From Qipengyuania pelagi (GTDB lineage Bacteria > Pseudomonadota > Alphaproteobacteria > Sphingomonadales > Sphingomonadaceae), in assembly GCF_009827295.1 (NCBI RefSeq), contig NZ_WTYD01000001.1, positions 1,240,001-1,304,000 on the forward strand: a stretch of DNA of 64,000 nucleotides, in the 5' to 3' direction. The notes under the pieces were generated by a model. That model did no database searches and was not told the origin of the DNA. It was given only the letters and a program-made list of their open reading frames with translations. Every line of letters starts with the position of its first letter. The first letter of the stretch is position 1. The translations under genes and the position numbers were made by a program. Shown here one piece after another: positions 20,253 through 29,849 of this stretch.

Positions 20253-20723
20253 CTAGTCCGGAAAAGCGGTATCGGCGGCATTCCCGATCGCGACGGCAAA
20301 GGCGCGCACCGACATGAGAAATACCGGGGTGGGGATACCCTTGCCGGTCAGTACGTCCCAACGAATGACCATATCCTTGTCCTCGTCCAGAGACGCCTGG
20401 GCGTAGCGATACTGCGCGTTGAAGGCATCGACCTTCACCGCATCGATCTTACCATCGGTCTTGAAGCCGGCGTAAAACTGGATCGCGTCGCACTCATCGT
20501 GCGTTTCCTCGTTGCAGCCGTAAAAGACCAGATCGGTGTTATAGCCCGCTAATTCGGTCGAGATCAGCGGATCGCCTTGGCTGTCCGTACTCAACTCAGC
20601 CTCATAACCGGCAAATTCGAGTATCTTCACCATCGTCGCCGGATCGTTCGCGCTGACCATGTCCTGCGCAAGAACGGGTGCAGCGGAAAGGGTGCACGCA
20701 GCTGCAATCATATATTTGAACAT
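20253..20723 (-). CDS. Secreted YbjN-domain protein
   Basis: The 156-residue protein has a signal peptide (MFKYMIAAACTLSAAPVLAQ, cleavage after AQ) and a YbjN-like domain with paired aromatic residues and the W-D-V-L-T-G-K-G-I-P motif near the end. YbjN-type domains are thought to be regulatory but their job in secreted proteins is unknown. The ATG at 20723 has AGGGGGA eight bases upstream, which decides it over a start at 20759. It is the last gene downstream of rimK, 32 bases away. Confidence 0.7.
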   Translation of the reverse strand: MFKYMIAAACTLSAAPVLAQDMVSANDPATMVKILEFAGYEAELSTDSQGDPLISTELAGYNTDLVFYGCNEETHDECDAIQFYAGFKTDGKIDAVKVDAFNAQYRYAQASLDEDKDMVIRWDVLTGKGIPTPVFLMSVRAFAVAIGNAADTAFPD

Positions 20724-20755
20724 CAATTTTCCCCCTGAAACCCCTGGTCGATCAA

Positions 20756-21661
20756 TCAACCCGCCCCCTTGGTCTTCGTCTTTCCCTCTTTGGCCTTCGA
20801 GGCCATGAAGTCGATAATCATGCCCGCAATGTCCTTGCCGGTCGCGTTTTCGATCCCCTCCAGGCCGGGCGAGGAGTTGACCTCCATGATCACCGGGCCG
20901 TGATTGCTGCGCAGCATGTCCACGCCGCAGACATTGAGGCCCATGCGCTTGGCGGCGCTTACGGCGGTCGAGCGTTCGGCGGGGGTGATCTTGATCAGCT
21001 CGGCGCTGCCCCCGCGATGGAGGTTCGAGCGGAAATCGTCCGCCGCGCCGGTGCGCTTCATAGTGGCGACCACCTTGCCGCCGACTACCAGCGCGCGGAT
21101 ATCCGTGCCGCCCGCTTCCTTGATGAATTCCTGTACCAGGATGTTGACGTTCGCGCCGCGAAACGCCTCGATAACAGATTTCGCGCTCGACATCGTCTCG
21201 GCGAGCACGACCCCGATCCCTTGTGTCCCTTCGAGCAGCTTGATGACCACTGGCGGGCCCTTGACCGCCTTGATGATCTCCTCCGCCTGCTTGGGATCGT
21301 TGGCATAGGCGGTCAGCGGCAGGCCGAGCCCGTGCTTGGCCAGGATCTGCATCGAACGCAATTTGTCCCGGCTGCGCCCGATGGCGACGCTTTCGTTGAG
21401 CGGCCAGCAGCCACGCATCTCGAACTGGCGCAGGATGGCAAGGCCGTAATTGGTGATCGAGGCGCCGATGCGCGGGATCACCGCGTCATAGCCGACGCAT
21501 GGCTCGCCGTTATAATAAACCTCGGGTCGGTGGCTCGCGATGTGGACGGTGCAGCGCGTGGTGTTGAGGATGTCGAGCGAATGCCCGCGCTCCTCCGCCG
21601 CCTGCTGCAAGCGTTTGTGCGAATAGAGATTGGCGTTGCGCGCCAGCATCGCAATTTTCAT
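20756..21661 (-). CDS. rimK: ATP-grasp ligase RimK (ribosomal protein S6-glutamate ligase)
   Basis: RimK adds glutamate residues to the C-terminus of ribosomal protein S6. The 301 residues start [18 protein letters not shown] and contain the ATP-grasp core ([18 protein letters not shown]-type [11 protein letters not shown] and the metal-binding [13 protein letters not shown]). The RimB-like protease lies immediately upstream in the same run, a pairing known from the Pseudomonas rimABK operon. In E. coli the enzyme extends S6, whose gene is 3 kb away here. Confidence 0.92.
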   Translation of the reverse strand: MKIAMLARNANLYSHKRLQQAAEERGHSLDILNTTRCTVHIASHRPEVYYNGEPCVGYDAVIPRIGASITNYGLAILRQFEMRGCWPLNESVAIGRSRDKLRSMQILAKHGLGLPLTAYANDPKQAEEIIKAVKGPPVVIKLLEGTQGIGVVLAETMSSAKSVIEAFRGANVNILVQEFIKEAGGTDIRALVVGGKVVATMKRTGAADDFRSNLHRGGSAELIKITPAERSTAVSAAKRMGLNVCGVDMLRSNHGPVIMEVNSSPGLEGIENATGKDIAGMIIDFMASKAKEGKTKTKGAG

Positions 21662-21671
21662 GGAGCGATCC

Positions 21672-22130
21672 TTACGGTTTGTGACCCTCGACCGGCTTGC
21701 GGCCCGGTGTCTGCATCCAGGAATGACCCGAATCGACGACAAAGCGGCGTCTAAGCGAAGATCGTCCGATCAGCATCGGAAATCGCATATCGGCCCGGTT
21801 GGCGAGGCTGATTTCGGCGCGGAATTCGACGTCGCCGATTCTGAGCGGCGTCTTGATGATGCGGCGCCGCTGGGTCTTGCCGTTGGAGCTGGTGATCCCG
21901 CGCCAGTCCACATGCACCGCCTCGCACACCTGGCGGACGTGCTGCTGCGGGAAATCGACGGCGAAGCGGACGAATTGCTCGCCGTCACGCTCATATTCGT
22001 CGAGCACGGTCGCGTGAAGCGAAGACGTGCGCGCGCCGGTATCGATCTTGGCGGGGAGGTTATGAAGGCCGAGATCGGGCAGATGCACCAGCTCGCGCCA
22101 ACCCACCACTGGAAGGGCCGCTCTAGCCAT
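21672..22130 (-). CDS. RimB-like retropepsin-fold protease ('ATP-dependent zinc protease' family)
   Basis: The 152 residues have an aspartic-protease-like [12 protein letters not shown] motif near the N-terminus and the family's C-terminal [14 protein letters not shown] block. In Pseudomonas the RimB homologue acts with RimK in S6 modification. Here it is directly upstream of rimK with a 10-base gap. The ATG at 22130 lies inside the end of the propeller lipoprotein gene (8-base overlap), so translation is probably coupled. Confidence 0.85.
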   Translation of the reverse strand: MARAALPVVGWRELVHLPDLGLHNLPAKIDTGARTSSLHATVLDEYERDGEQFVRFAVDFPQQHVRQVCEAVHVDWRGITSSNGKTQRRRIIKTPLRIGDVEFRAEISLANRADMRFPMLIGRSSLRRRFVVDSGHSWMQTPGRKPVEGHKP

Positions 22131-23151
22131 CCGCGCCTCCCAGGATCGCCAGGCCGTCGCCGCCATCGCCGCCGGAGAAGCGGCGCAGCACCTTGCCGGT
22201 CGAAAAATCGACCTCGGCGATCGTGTCCGTGCCGGTTTCGGCGACGTAGATCCGCTCGCCATCGGGTGACCATAAAATCGTAACCTGGAAACGCTCCTGC
22301 GCCTCGTCACGGCTCGAAACCCCGATCTGGCGTGCGACCGTACCGGATCGCAGATCGATCACGGAAAGGGCGCCATCGGCCAGGTCGGAGGTGATTGCGA
22401 AATCGCCTTGGGGTCGAATTGCGATCCGCAGCGGGAAATCGCCGACAGGAATGGTCCGGCGGACCTCCATGGATTGCGGCGCGATCGCATAGACCTCGTC
22501 CGATCCGCGGGCCGAGACATAGAGCGTTGCGCCATCCCCCGACAGCGCGATCCCCTCGGGCTCGATCCCGACCTCGACCGATTGCGGGGCGCGGCGCGTG
22601 AGGAGGTCGATCCGCGTGACCGTCTTCGATCCGAGATCGGTGGTCCAGGCATGGCGGGCGTCGGGCGATACGACCAGCATATGCGTCCCCTCCTGACCGC
22701 TGCCATATTCGAAGGTTTCCGCCGTGCCGAGCGGGTCCCTGACCCAGAAGACCGATTTGCGCCCTTCCGCCGTCGCGTAGAGATCGCGGTTCGCAAGCCA
22801 GACGATACCGTGCGGGCGAGCATTTTCGCCAAGCTCGATGGTCTTGACCTTCGCGAGATCGCCGGTGCGGAAGATGTCGAGCGTGGTGCCGCCATAACAG
22901 GCGAGCGCGACATGTGCCCCGTCGGGCGAGGTGGCGAGTTCGTGCGGATTGGCGCAACTCGCGACCCGTGCGGTTTCACGGCCCGTGGCAAGATCGATCC
23001 GCGCCAGCGTGTTGCCGAACTTGCCCGCGACGAACAGCGCGCCCGTGGCGTCGCTTTCGAGGAAAGCCCGCTCTCCAAAAGGGCCAACCGGCGCGCACCC
23101 GGCCAGCCCGGCCAATCCAGCCGCCGCGATTATCGAGATACGCGAAATCAT
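22123..23151 (-). CDS. Beta-propeller (YncE/YVTN-type) lipoprotein
   Basis: The 342 residues begin with a lipoprotein signal peptide (lipobox LAGC at about 15-18), so the protein is probably anchored at the periplasmic face. The remainder holds repeated four-strand blades with NTLARIDLATG, PHELATSPDGAHVA and similar phrases, the YVTN propeller pattern. Substrate unknown. Its 3' end overlaps the RimB-like gene by eight bases, placing it in the same leftward run. Confidence 0.8.
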   Translation of the reverse strand: MISRISIIAAAGLAGLAGCAPVGPFGERAFLESDATGALFVAGKFGNTLARIDLATGRETARVASCANPHELATSPDGAHVALACYGGTTLDIFRTGDLAKVKTIELGENARPHGIVWLANRDLYATAEGRKSVFWVRDPLGTAETFEYGSGQEGTHMLVVSPDARHAWTTDLGSKTVTRIDLLTRRAPQSVEVGIEPEGIALSGDGATLYVSARGSDEVYAIAPQSMEVRRTIPVGDFPLRIAIRPQGDFAITSDLADGALSVIDLRSGTVARQIGVSSRDEAQERFQVTILWSPDGERIYVAETGTDTIAEVDFSTGKVLRRFSGGDGGDGLAILGGADG

Positions 23152-23211
23152 CGGAAAAATGCGCCCCTCCCTCGTTCTTCAATCCATACCTGACCGCGCA
23201 TTCCGCGCAAA

Positions 23212-23973
23212 TCAAGCGGGCGAGCCCAGCCAGTCCGCCATCGCCCGTCCGAGATCGGGCTTGGTAACGCTGCCCATATGCGTGCCTGGAACCTCCATGA
23301 AGTCCGCATTGGGGAGCAAATTCGCAAGCTCCTCGGCCGATCCATTGTCCCGGTCCTCGTCACCACAGACCACGAGGGTCGGCATGGTGACGCGCTCGAG
23401 CAGAGCGAGATCAAGATCGGGCATCGAACCAAGAAGATGCCGCGCGGCAACCCGGTCCGTGCCCTGCGATTTCAGGAACTGCATCGAGAAATAGGCGGGA
23501 TCGCCTTTCGGGATCGCGTCGAATTCGTCGATCACGCGGCGGAAGAACGCCGCGCGTTTCGCCCATTCGCCGAGGCCCGCCGTGCCCATCCCGCCGACGA
23601 TCAGCCGCGCCGGTTCGAGCACGCCGTGTGCGACGGCGTGGAGCGAGGTGCGCGCGCCGAGAGAGAAGCCGCCGAGGTCGTAATCGGTCAGCCCAAGCTG
23701 ATCGACGAGTGCCGCCGCGTCGCGCACCAGGACATTGTCGGGATAGGCCTCGGCCTCGCGCGGAGCGGCGCTGTCGCCGTGAACCCGGAAATCGAGCATC
23801 AGGACCTCGTAACCCTGACCAGCGATGCGTTCGGCATGACCGAAGCGGATCCAGTTCATCTGCGCGCTTGAGAAGAGCCCGTGCAGGAGCACTATCGGCC
23901 TGCCCTCGCCCATGCGATGCAGGGCCAGACGGGTGCCGTCGAAGCTCTCGAAATGGTCTGTCGTCAATGTCAT
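23212..23973 (-). CDS. Alpha/beta hydrolase
   Basis: The 253 residues show an oxyanion block LLHGLFSSAQMNW, the nucleophile elbow GGFSLGA, an acid in CGDEDRDNG and a His in GTHMGSV, so the triad is complete. Substrate unknown: related proteins include esterases and dehalogenase-fold hydrolases. The ATG at 23973 lies one base after the upstream gene's stop, which suggests coupling and is better than an upstream in-frame ATG at 23997. Confidence 0.82.
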   Translation of the reverse strand: MTLTTDHFESFDGTRLALHRMGEGRPIVLLHGLFSSAQMNWIRFGHAERIAGQGYEVLMLDFRVHGDSAAPREAEAYPDNVLVRDAAALVDQLGLTDYDLGGFSLGARTSLHAVAHGVLEPARLIVGGMGTAGLGEWAKRAAFFRRVIDEFDAIPKGDPAYFSMQFLKSQGTDRVAARHLLGSMPDLDLALLERVTMPTLVVCGDEDRDNGSAEELANLLPNADFMEVPGTHMGSVTKPDLGRAMADWLGSPA

Positions 23974-23974
23974 G

Positions 23975-24550
23975 TCAGCGGAAGAAACAGGTCGCACCGG
24001 AATAAAGCGCCTCCACCGTTCGCGAGCCTTCCGGCCCTGTCAGGAACCCGGAAATGCCTTCTTCAGTCGTAAATTCGTCACCGAGCGTGCTATCCATCGC
24101 CTCGACCGCGTAGGCTGCATCGAGCGCCGCTTCGTCCGAACCGATGGATATGTCTTCGGCGGTGGCGATCGCTTTGGGCTCACCCTCGTTCGTAGTGAGG
24201 AACCAGCCTTCCAGCCTGCCTGCCTGGAAATTCACGGTCAGGCCTCCGGGGAAACTCGTCGAGCTGACCGCGCCCGCGCCGCATTCATCGTTGCGACTAC
24301 GATCGACGATGGGGCCGAGTACCCCCGCCAATTCGCTCTCCACCGCGTCTCGCGGGCTGTCGAAGGCCAGATAGGTTCCCTGTGCGCCGGTAATCTCCAC
24401 CCCGTCGGCGCGAAGCCGGACCTCGGCACCCGGTTGTTGGACGCCCGCCTCCATATTCGCGAGACCCTGCGCGCTCTCCTCCTCGCTCACCTGCTGGCAC
24501 GCCGCGATAGCGACGAGGCTGACGAGCAGAGGGCAGAAGCGGGCGGACAT
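23975..24550 (-). CDS. Hypothetical lipoprotein
   Basis: About 191 residues. The N-terminus is a lipoprotein signal peptide with lipobox AIAAC near residue 18. The mature part has no family I recognise, and two cysteines (DECGAG and the C-terminal TCFF) could form a disulfide. The ATG at 24550 overlaps the asd stop (TGATG), and a GTG one codon earlier is the alternative. Located between asd and the hydrolase in a tightly packed run. Confidence 0.7.
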   Translation of the reverse strand: MSARFCPLLVSLVAIAACQQVSEEESAQGLANMEAGVQQPGAEVRLRADGVEITGAQGTYLAFDSPRDAVESELAGVLGPIVDRSRNDECGAGAVSSTSFPGGLTVNFQAGRLEGWFLTTNEGEPKAIATAEDISIGSDEAALDAAYAVEAMDSTLGDEFTTEEGISGFLTGPEGSRTVEALYSGATCFFR

Positions 24551-25575
24551 CACCCTTTCTTAAGGCATTCACGCCCCAGGAGTTCCGCGATCTGCACCGC
24601 GTTCAGCGCCGCGCCCTTGCGCAGATTGTCGGAGACGCACCAGAGATTGAGGCCGTTCTCCACCGTCGGGTCCTCGCGCACGCGGCTGATATAGGTCGCG
24701 CTGTCGCCTGCGGCCTCTACCGGCGTGATGTATCCCTCGTCCTCGCGCTTGTCGACGAGCATACAGCCCGGCGCCTCGCGCAGGATGTCCTGCGCCTGTT
24801 CGGCACTGATCTCGTTTTCGAATTCGATGCTGACCGCCTCGGAATGGCCGACGAAGACGGGAACGCGCACGCAGGTGGCGGTGAGCTTGATCTTGGGATC
24901 GAGGATCTTCTTCGTCTCGACAACCATCTTCCACTCTTCCTTGGTCGAACCATCGTCGAGGAAGACGTCGATATGCGGGATCACGTTGAAAGCGATCTGC
25001 TTGGTGAACTTCACCGGCTCGACCGTGTCGCCCACGAAGATCGCGCGGCTCTGCTCGAACAATTCGTCCATCCCGGCCTTACCCGCGCCGGAGACCGACT
25101 GATAGGTCGAGACCACGACGCGCTTGATAGTGGCGGCATCGTGCAACGGCTTCAGCGCGACGACGAGCTGCGCGGTCGAGCAGTTGGGGTTGGCGATGAT
25201 GTTGCGCTTCTTGTAATCGTGGATCGCGTCCGGGTTCACCTCAGGCACGATCAGCGGCACATCGGGGTCCATGCGATAGAGCGAGCTGTTGTCGATCACG
25301 ACGCAGCCCGCCGCCGCCGCCTTGGGCGCATATTCCTTGGCCGGGCCGCTGCCCGCGGCGAACAGCGCGATATCCCAGCCGTTCCAGTCGAAATATTCGA
25401 TGTTCTGGCATTTGAGCATCTTGCCGGTGTCGCCGAACTCGACCTCAGAGCCCTGGCTGCGGCTGGAGGCGACCGCGGCCACCTCGTCGCAAGGGAAGCC
25501 CCGCTCCGCCAGCACCATCATCATCTCACGCCCGACATTCCCCGTCGCGCCGACCACGGCTACCCGATAACCCAA
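24550..25575 (-). CDS. asd: Aspartate-semialdehyde dehydrogenase
   Basis: Asd makes aspartate semialdehyde from aspartyl phosphate for lysine, threonine, methionine and diaminopimelate synthesis. The 341 residues carry the NADP motif VGATGNVG, the catalytic Cys132 in NPNCSTAQ, and HSEAVSIEFE. Length and motifs are normal. It heads the seven-gene leftward run that ends with the YbjN-like gene. Confidence 0.96.
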   Translation of the reverse strand: MGYRVAVVGATGNVGREMMMVLAERGFPCDEVAAVASSRSQGSEVEFGDTGKMLKCQNIEYFDWNGWDIALFAAGSGPAKEYAPKAAAAGCVVIDNSSLYRMDPDVPLIVPEVNPDAIHDYKKRNIIANPNCSTAQLVVALKPLHDAATIKRVVVSTYQSVSGAGKAGMDELFEQSRAIFVGDTVEPVKFTKQIAFNVIPHIDVFLDDGSTKEEWKMVVETKKILDPKIKLTATCVRVPVFVGHSEAVSIEFENEISAEQAQDILREAPGCMLVDKREDEGYITPVEAAGDSATYISRVREDPTVENGLNLWCVSDNLRKGAALNAVQIAELLGRECLKKG

Positions 25576-25693
25576 AGCAAATCTCCAATTCCTGTACGGG
25601 GCCGAGATAGCGGCTGATATTGGACCCGCAAGGGCACAATGGCTGGGGCGCCGCCAATGCGGGCTATCAGAGCGGCCCCCGGTCTGCGTCCGT

Positions 25694-27988
25694 TCACTCG
25701 GGCGGCGTCACCCCGTGGCTTTCGAGGAAGCGGAACACGGTGTTGTAACGGTGCGGCGAGATATTCTCGCCCGACACACGGTGGGTGTAGCCGGGATAGA
25801 GCATCATTTCGAACGGCACATTGGCTTCCTGCATTTCGGCGATGATCGCGGTCGCGTTTTCGAACACCACATTGTCATCCGCCATCCCGTGGATAATCAG
25901 CAGCGGATCGCTGATCTTGGTCGCATCCGGGAGCGCCGAGGCGGCCTTGTAAGCTGCCGCATCGCCCTGCGGTGTGCCCATGTAGCGTTCGGTGTAATGC
26001 GTGTCGTAAAGCGCCCAATTTGTCACCGGCGCACCGCTGATCCCGGCAGCATAGAGGCCCGGATCGGCCTCGAGCTGCTTCAGGGTCATGTATCCGCCAT
26101 AGGACCAGCCATCGATCGCGATCTTGTCGGGATCGACGAAATCGAGCGTCTTGAGATATTCCGCCCCCGCCTTCTGGTCGCGCACCTCGACCCCGCCCAT
26201 CGCGCGATAGATCGGCTGTTCGAACGCGACACCGCGATTGTTCGAGCCGCGATTGTCGAGCGCGAACCAGATATATCCCTTGTCGACGATCGCCTGCCTC
26301 AAAGCCCCGTCCCAGCCGCGATTGACGATCTGCGGCCCCGGCCCGCTATAATGGTAGAAATAGACCGGATAGCGCTTGCCCGGCTCCATCTCCGGCGTGA
26401 CCATTTCCCAATAGAGCGGCGTGCCGTCCTCCGCCTCGATCTGCCCGTATTGGGTCGGGCGATGGCTGGCGAGATAGGGGGCATAGGGATGGTCGGCGTC
26501 GAGCGCATTCTCCTCCACCCATGCCAGCCGCTCGCCTTCCTGATTGGCGAGATAGATCTGGCTCGGCGTATCGTCGTTCGAGCGGGTGACGAGCAGCGTC
26601 TGCCCCTTCCCGTCCATGGTCGCCGAATGGGTAAAACCCTTCTCGGTCAGGCGCCGGGGCGTCCCGATCGTGTCGCTGCCGTAATCGAGCGAATAGACAT
26701 GCTGTTCGAGCGGATCATCCGCGCTCGTCGCGAGATAGAACAGGCGCTGCGCCGACTGGTCGACGCCGACGAGCCGTGTCACGACGAAATCGCCGCGCGT
26801 CAGCTGGCGCGATGTGCGCCACCCATCCGCGCCGGAATAGCGATAGAGGTGGCCGAAACCGTCGCGTTCCGACCACCAGATGAGGTCACCATTGTCGAGG
26901 ATGCGGTAATTGTCGGACAGGTTGATCCAGTAATCGTCGGCTGCCGCCTTCTCGGCGAAGACGGGCGCGACATCGCCTGTCGCGGCATCGACGCGCAGCA
27001 CGTCCATATGCGTCTGCGCGCGATTCTGCCGCTGGACGTAAAGCGCGCTGCCATCCGGTGCCCAATCCACACGGGCGAGGTAGAAATCGGTCGGATCGCC
27101 TCCGGTATAAACATCGGGATGCTGGAAATCGCCGAGATCGACCTTCACCCGATTGCCGCCATCGGGGTCCATCACGAACAGTTCGACATCGGCGTTCTCG
27201 CTGCCCGCGACGGGATAGCGCTGGTCGAAGACGCGTGTGCCCGTCGCGCCGATCGCCGCGCGGGTGACGACGCCGACCATGCTCTCGTCGAAGCGTTCGA
27301 CCGCGATACGCCTGTCGTCGGGGCTCCACCAATAGCCGGTGAGACGAGCCATTTCTTCCTGCGCGACGAATTCCGCCTCACCCCAGCGGACGTTCTCGTT
27401 CGATTCTTCTGGCGTAATCGGCGCGGACTCCTCGCCCACTTCGCCGACCCAGAGCCTCCGATCGCGCACGAAGGAGACATAGGCCCCCGTCTCGCTCAGC
27501 GCGGGGTTGAGCTCGCTTTCCTCGGTATCGGTCAGGCGCACGACCTCGCCATCCAGACGCGCGAGATAGAGATCGCCATCGAGCGGGACGAGCACGCCCT
27601 CCCCGTCACTCGCCCACTGATAGGTGATGATCCCCTTGAGACTGCCGACACGCGCGCGTTCGCGCTGCATCTTCTCGTCCTCGGACAATTCGCGGCCCGA
27701 GCCCAGTTTCTCGCTGTCGACCAGCATCGCCCATTCGCCGCTCTCCCGATCGTAGGCCCACAGATCGTAGCGTTCGCGATCATTCTCGCGATTGCGCAGC
27801 AGGGTGAGATAGCGCCCATCCGGCGACAGCTTCGCCTGGCGCGGGCTCGGCCCGTCGAGGCTGGGCGAGGCGAAGACACGCTCGAAGGTGAGGTCGGCGC
27901 CCTGGCTCATCGCGCTGTCCTGCGCGAGAACGGGCGCGGCGATGGGAGCAGTGGCGAGGAGGATGGCGGCGGTGATGACATAGCGCAT
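25694..27988 (-). CDS. S9 family peptidase, dipeptidyl peptidase IV type, exported
   Basis: The 764 residues begin with a signal peptide (MRYVITAAILLATAPIAAPVLAQ), followed by a DPP-IV N-terminal beta-propeller (about 60-520) and a prolyl-oligopeptidase catalytic domain. The triad is visible: Ser about 629 in GWSYGGYM, Asp in GMADDNVVF and His in GYTHRVSG. It probably trims dipeptides from proline-containing peptides in the periplasm. The ATG at 27988 is the one that starts the signal peptide, and upstream in-frame sequence has no match. Confidence 0.9.
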   Translation of the reverse strand: MRYVITAAILLATAPIAAPVLAQDSAMSQGADLTFERVFASPSLDGPSPRQAKLSPDGRYLTLLRNRENDRERYDLWAYDRESGEWAMLVDSEKLGSGRELSEDEKMQRERARVGSLKGIITYQWASDGEGVLVPLDGDLYLARLDGEVVRLTDTEESELNPALSETGAYVSFVRDRRLWVGEVGEESAPITPEESNENVRWGEAEFVAQEEMARLTGYWWSPDDRRIAVERFDESMVGVVTRAAIGATGTRVFDQRYPVAGSENADVELFVMDPDGGNRVKVDLGDFQHPDVYTGGDPTDFYLARVDWAPDGSALYVQRQNRAQTHMDVLRVDAATGDVAPVFAEKAAADDYWINLSDNYRILDNGDLIWWSERDGFGHLYRYSGADGWRTSRQLTRGDFVVTRLVGVDQSAQRLFYLATSADDPLEQHVYSLDYGSDTIGTPRRLTEKGFTHSATMDGKGQTLLVTRSNDDTPSQIYLANQEGERLAWVEENALDADHPYAPYLASHRPTQYGQIEAEDGTPLYWEMVTPEMEPGKRYPVYFYHYSGPGPQIVNRGWDGALRQAIVDKGYIWFALDNRGSNNRGVAFEQPIYRAMGGVEVRDQKAGAEYLKTLDFVDPDKIAIDGWSYGGYMTLKQLEADPGLYAAGISGAPVTNWALYDTHYTERYMGTPQGDAAAYKAASALPDATKISDPLLIIHGMADDNVVFENATAIIAEMQEANVPFEMMLYPGYTHRVSGENISPHRYNTVFRFLESHGVTPPE

Positions 27989-28066
27989 GGCAAGAAAGGC
28001 GTCCCGTGATTGCGTATCGGAGCGCAGCCTAGCCGGGTTGGGATTTGCCGCAAGCGTTGTCGGGTT

Positions 28067-28206
28067 GGTTTCACGCGAAGCCGCGAAGGCACGAAGATCG
28101 TGCGACCGACCGCCGGAGGCATTCCTTTCCTGCAACCCGCCAGTAATTTGAGGGCGGCTTCGCCGCTAATAAGGCATCTTCGCGACTTCGCGTCTTCGCG
28201 TGAACC
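28067..28206. repeat. Imperfect 29-30 bp inverted repeat of GCGAAG-type units
   Basis: The arm at 28067-28096 (TTCACGCGAAGCCGCGAAG core) matches the reverse complement of 28178-28206 at about 25 of 29 positions. Between them is a small GCGGC-TTC-GCCGC hairpin (28154-28166). Repeats of this TTCACGCGAAGACGCGAAG type look like REP-type extragenic elements. The 286-base gap between the peptidase gene and rplS holds this repeat and the rplS terminator. Confidence 0.55.
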
Positions 28207-28222
28207 CTCGAAGCTCACAACG

Positions 28223-28252
28223 AAAAAGGGCCCGGCGGTCGCCCGCCGAGCC
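28223..28252 (-). terminator. Rho-independent terminator after rplS
   Basis: On the minus strand GGCTCGGCGG pairs with CCGCCGGGCC (one G-U pair) around a GCGA loop, followed by CTTTTTC. Confidence 0.85.
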
Positions 28253-28274
28253 TTAAATTTCGATCGCGAAAGGC

Positions 28275-28643
28275 TTACGCCTTGGGCGAAACCGTCTTGC
28301 GCTCGGCGATACGCGCGCTCTTGCCGGTGCGGCCGCGCAGGTAATACAGCTTGGCGCGACGCACCACGCCGCGACGGACCACGGTGATGCTGTCGACGAT
28401 CGGCGAATAGAGCGGGAAGACGCGTTCCACGCCCTCGCCGAAGCTCATCTTGCGCACGGTGAAGTTGGACCCCATGCCGCGGTTCGAACGGGCGATCACC
28501 ACGCCTTCGAAGTTCTGCACGCGCTCGCGCTGGCCTTCGACGACCTTCACGCCGACGCGCACGGTGTCGCCCGCGCGGAATTCCGGAATATCCTTGCCGA
28601 GATTTTCAATCGCTTCGGCTTCGAGCGTCTGAATCAGGTTCAT
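28275..28643 (-). CDS. rplS: 50S ribosomal protein L19
   Basis: L19 sits at the 30S-50S interface. The 122 residues start [20 protein letters not shown] and include [13 protein letters not shown] and [18 protein letters not shown]. The ATG at 28643 fits the family, and an extension to 28766 would overlap trmD. Last gene of the cluster, followed by a terminator. Confidence 0.97.
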   Translation of the reverse strand: MNLIQTLEAEAIENLGKDIPEFRAGDTVRVGVKVVEGQRERVQNFEGVVIARSNRGMGSNFTVRKMSFGEGVERVFPLYSPIVDSITVVRRGVVRRAKLYYLRGRTGKSARIAERKTVSPKA

Positions 28644-28654
28644 TGCCTGGTCCC

Positions 28655-29380
28655 TTAATCGTTTCGCCGCGCGCCAGAGGCAGGCTGGTCCCGAGCGCCA
28701 CTGTAGCGCTCCCAAAGGTCCGGCCTGCGTAACCGTGTGTCTTCCTCCGCGCGGGCTTTCCTCCACGCGGCGATTTTCGCATGATCCCCCGATCGCAGCA
28801 CTTCGGGGATCGTGCGCCCTTCCCAGTCTTGAGGTCGGGTGTATTGCGGGTATTCGATGAGGCCGTCCTCGAACGACTCCTCGACCCCGCTACAGGCCGC
28901 GCCCATTACGCCCGGAAGCAGGCGAATGCAAGCGTCGAGTATGGCGATCGCGGCGGTCTCTCCGCCCGACAGGACGATGTCGGCGAGGCTCACCTCTTCG
29001 ACCTGCGGATAGGCGTCGAACAGGCGCTCGTCGAAGCCTTCGAACCGGCCGCACAGGATGGTGACGCCGGGCCCCGCCGCGATCGCGCGGATGCGCTCCT
29101 GCGCGATCGGTTTTCCGCGCGGCGTCATGGCGAGTATGGGCCGCTCGTCGCTCACACTTTCGAGTGCGCGTCCGAGCACGTCGGGCTTCAGCACCATGCC
29201 CGCCCCGCCCCCTGCGGGCGTGTCATCGACCGTGCGGTGCCGGTCAGTCGCGAAGTCGCGGATCTGCACCGCCTCGCACGACCAATCGCCCCGCTCCAAG
29301 GCACGCCCCGCCAGCGACACGCCGAGCGGGCCGGGGAACATTTCGGGATAGAGCGTCAGGATGGTGGCGGCGAAGGTCAT
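28655..29380 (-). CDS. trmD: tRNA (guanine37-N1)-methyltransferase
   Basis: TrmD methylates G37 of tRNAs reading CNN codons, which prevents frameshifting. The 241 residues show [13 protein letters not shown], the SAM-binding trefoil-knot elements ([26 protein letters not shown]) and [21 protein letters not shown]. It is 11 bases upstream of rplS. On its 5' side two unrelated genes separate it from rimM. Confidence 0.97.
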   Translation of the reverse strand: MTFAATILTLYPEMFPGPLGVSLAGRALERGDWSCEAVQIRDFATDRHRTVDDTPAGGGAGMVLKPDVLGRALESVSDERPILAMTPRGKPIAQERIRAIAAGPGVTILCGRFEGFDERLFDAYPQVEEVSLADIVLSGGETAAIAILDACIRLLPGVMGAACSGVEESFEDGLIEYPQYTRPQDWEGRTIPEVLRSGDHAKIAAWRKARAEEDTRLRRPDLWERYSGARDQPASGARRND

Positions 29381-29437
29381 GCGGCGCGTCCTACCGGGAC
29401 TTGGCGCCCAATTCCATCCTGCCGCGCAAGGCCAGCG

Positions 29438-29743
29438 TCAGCGCGTAATCTCGCCTTGATGTGCTATCCGCCTGCTGCCGAGCACCCTCCCCGTCGCGAC
29501 CGACGCCCCGACGCCAAGCGTCATCAGCCCGGCTGCGGCCAGCAGGTCAGGCCCATAGAGCGTGACACTGTCCGCCTCGGTCAGCCGCGTAGCCAATAGC
29601 GCCGCCAACGGAACCGTCCCAGCGAAGGCATGGCGCAGCTTCGGACCGATCGAGGGCGATACCTTGGCCAGCGCGGCGCTCAGGCCGACGGATATCGCGC
29701 CATAAGCCCCCGCGATAAATATGGCGCTGTCGAAAATGTCCAT
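29438..29743 (-). CDS. Small hypothetical membrane protein between rimM and trmD
   Basis: The 101-residue protein begins MDIFDSAIFIAGAYGAISVG and has about three hydrophobic segments (5-25, 40-55 and 68-88). No family recognised. The start is decided by an excellent GGAGGATCAG directly before the ATG at 29743. An in-frame extension upstream has no support. It is co-directional with trmD and divergent from the oxidoreductase. Confidence 0.6.
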   Translation of the reverse strand: MDIFDSAIFIAGAYGAISVGLSAALAKVSPSIGPKLRHAFAGTVPLAALLATRLTEADSVTLYGPDLLAAAGLMTLGVGASVATGRVLGSRRIAHQGEITR

Positions 29744-29849
29744 CTGATCCTCCCTGTCTCGCGCGGTCTGGCATGGCGCGCAGGCCCGACCAAGGATGCA
29801 CACGGTGAAGGACCGATTCCGCTCGGCGAACGGCACTCAAGGCCGCCCT

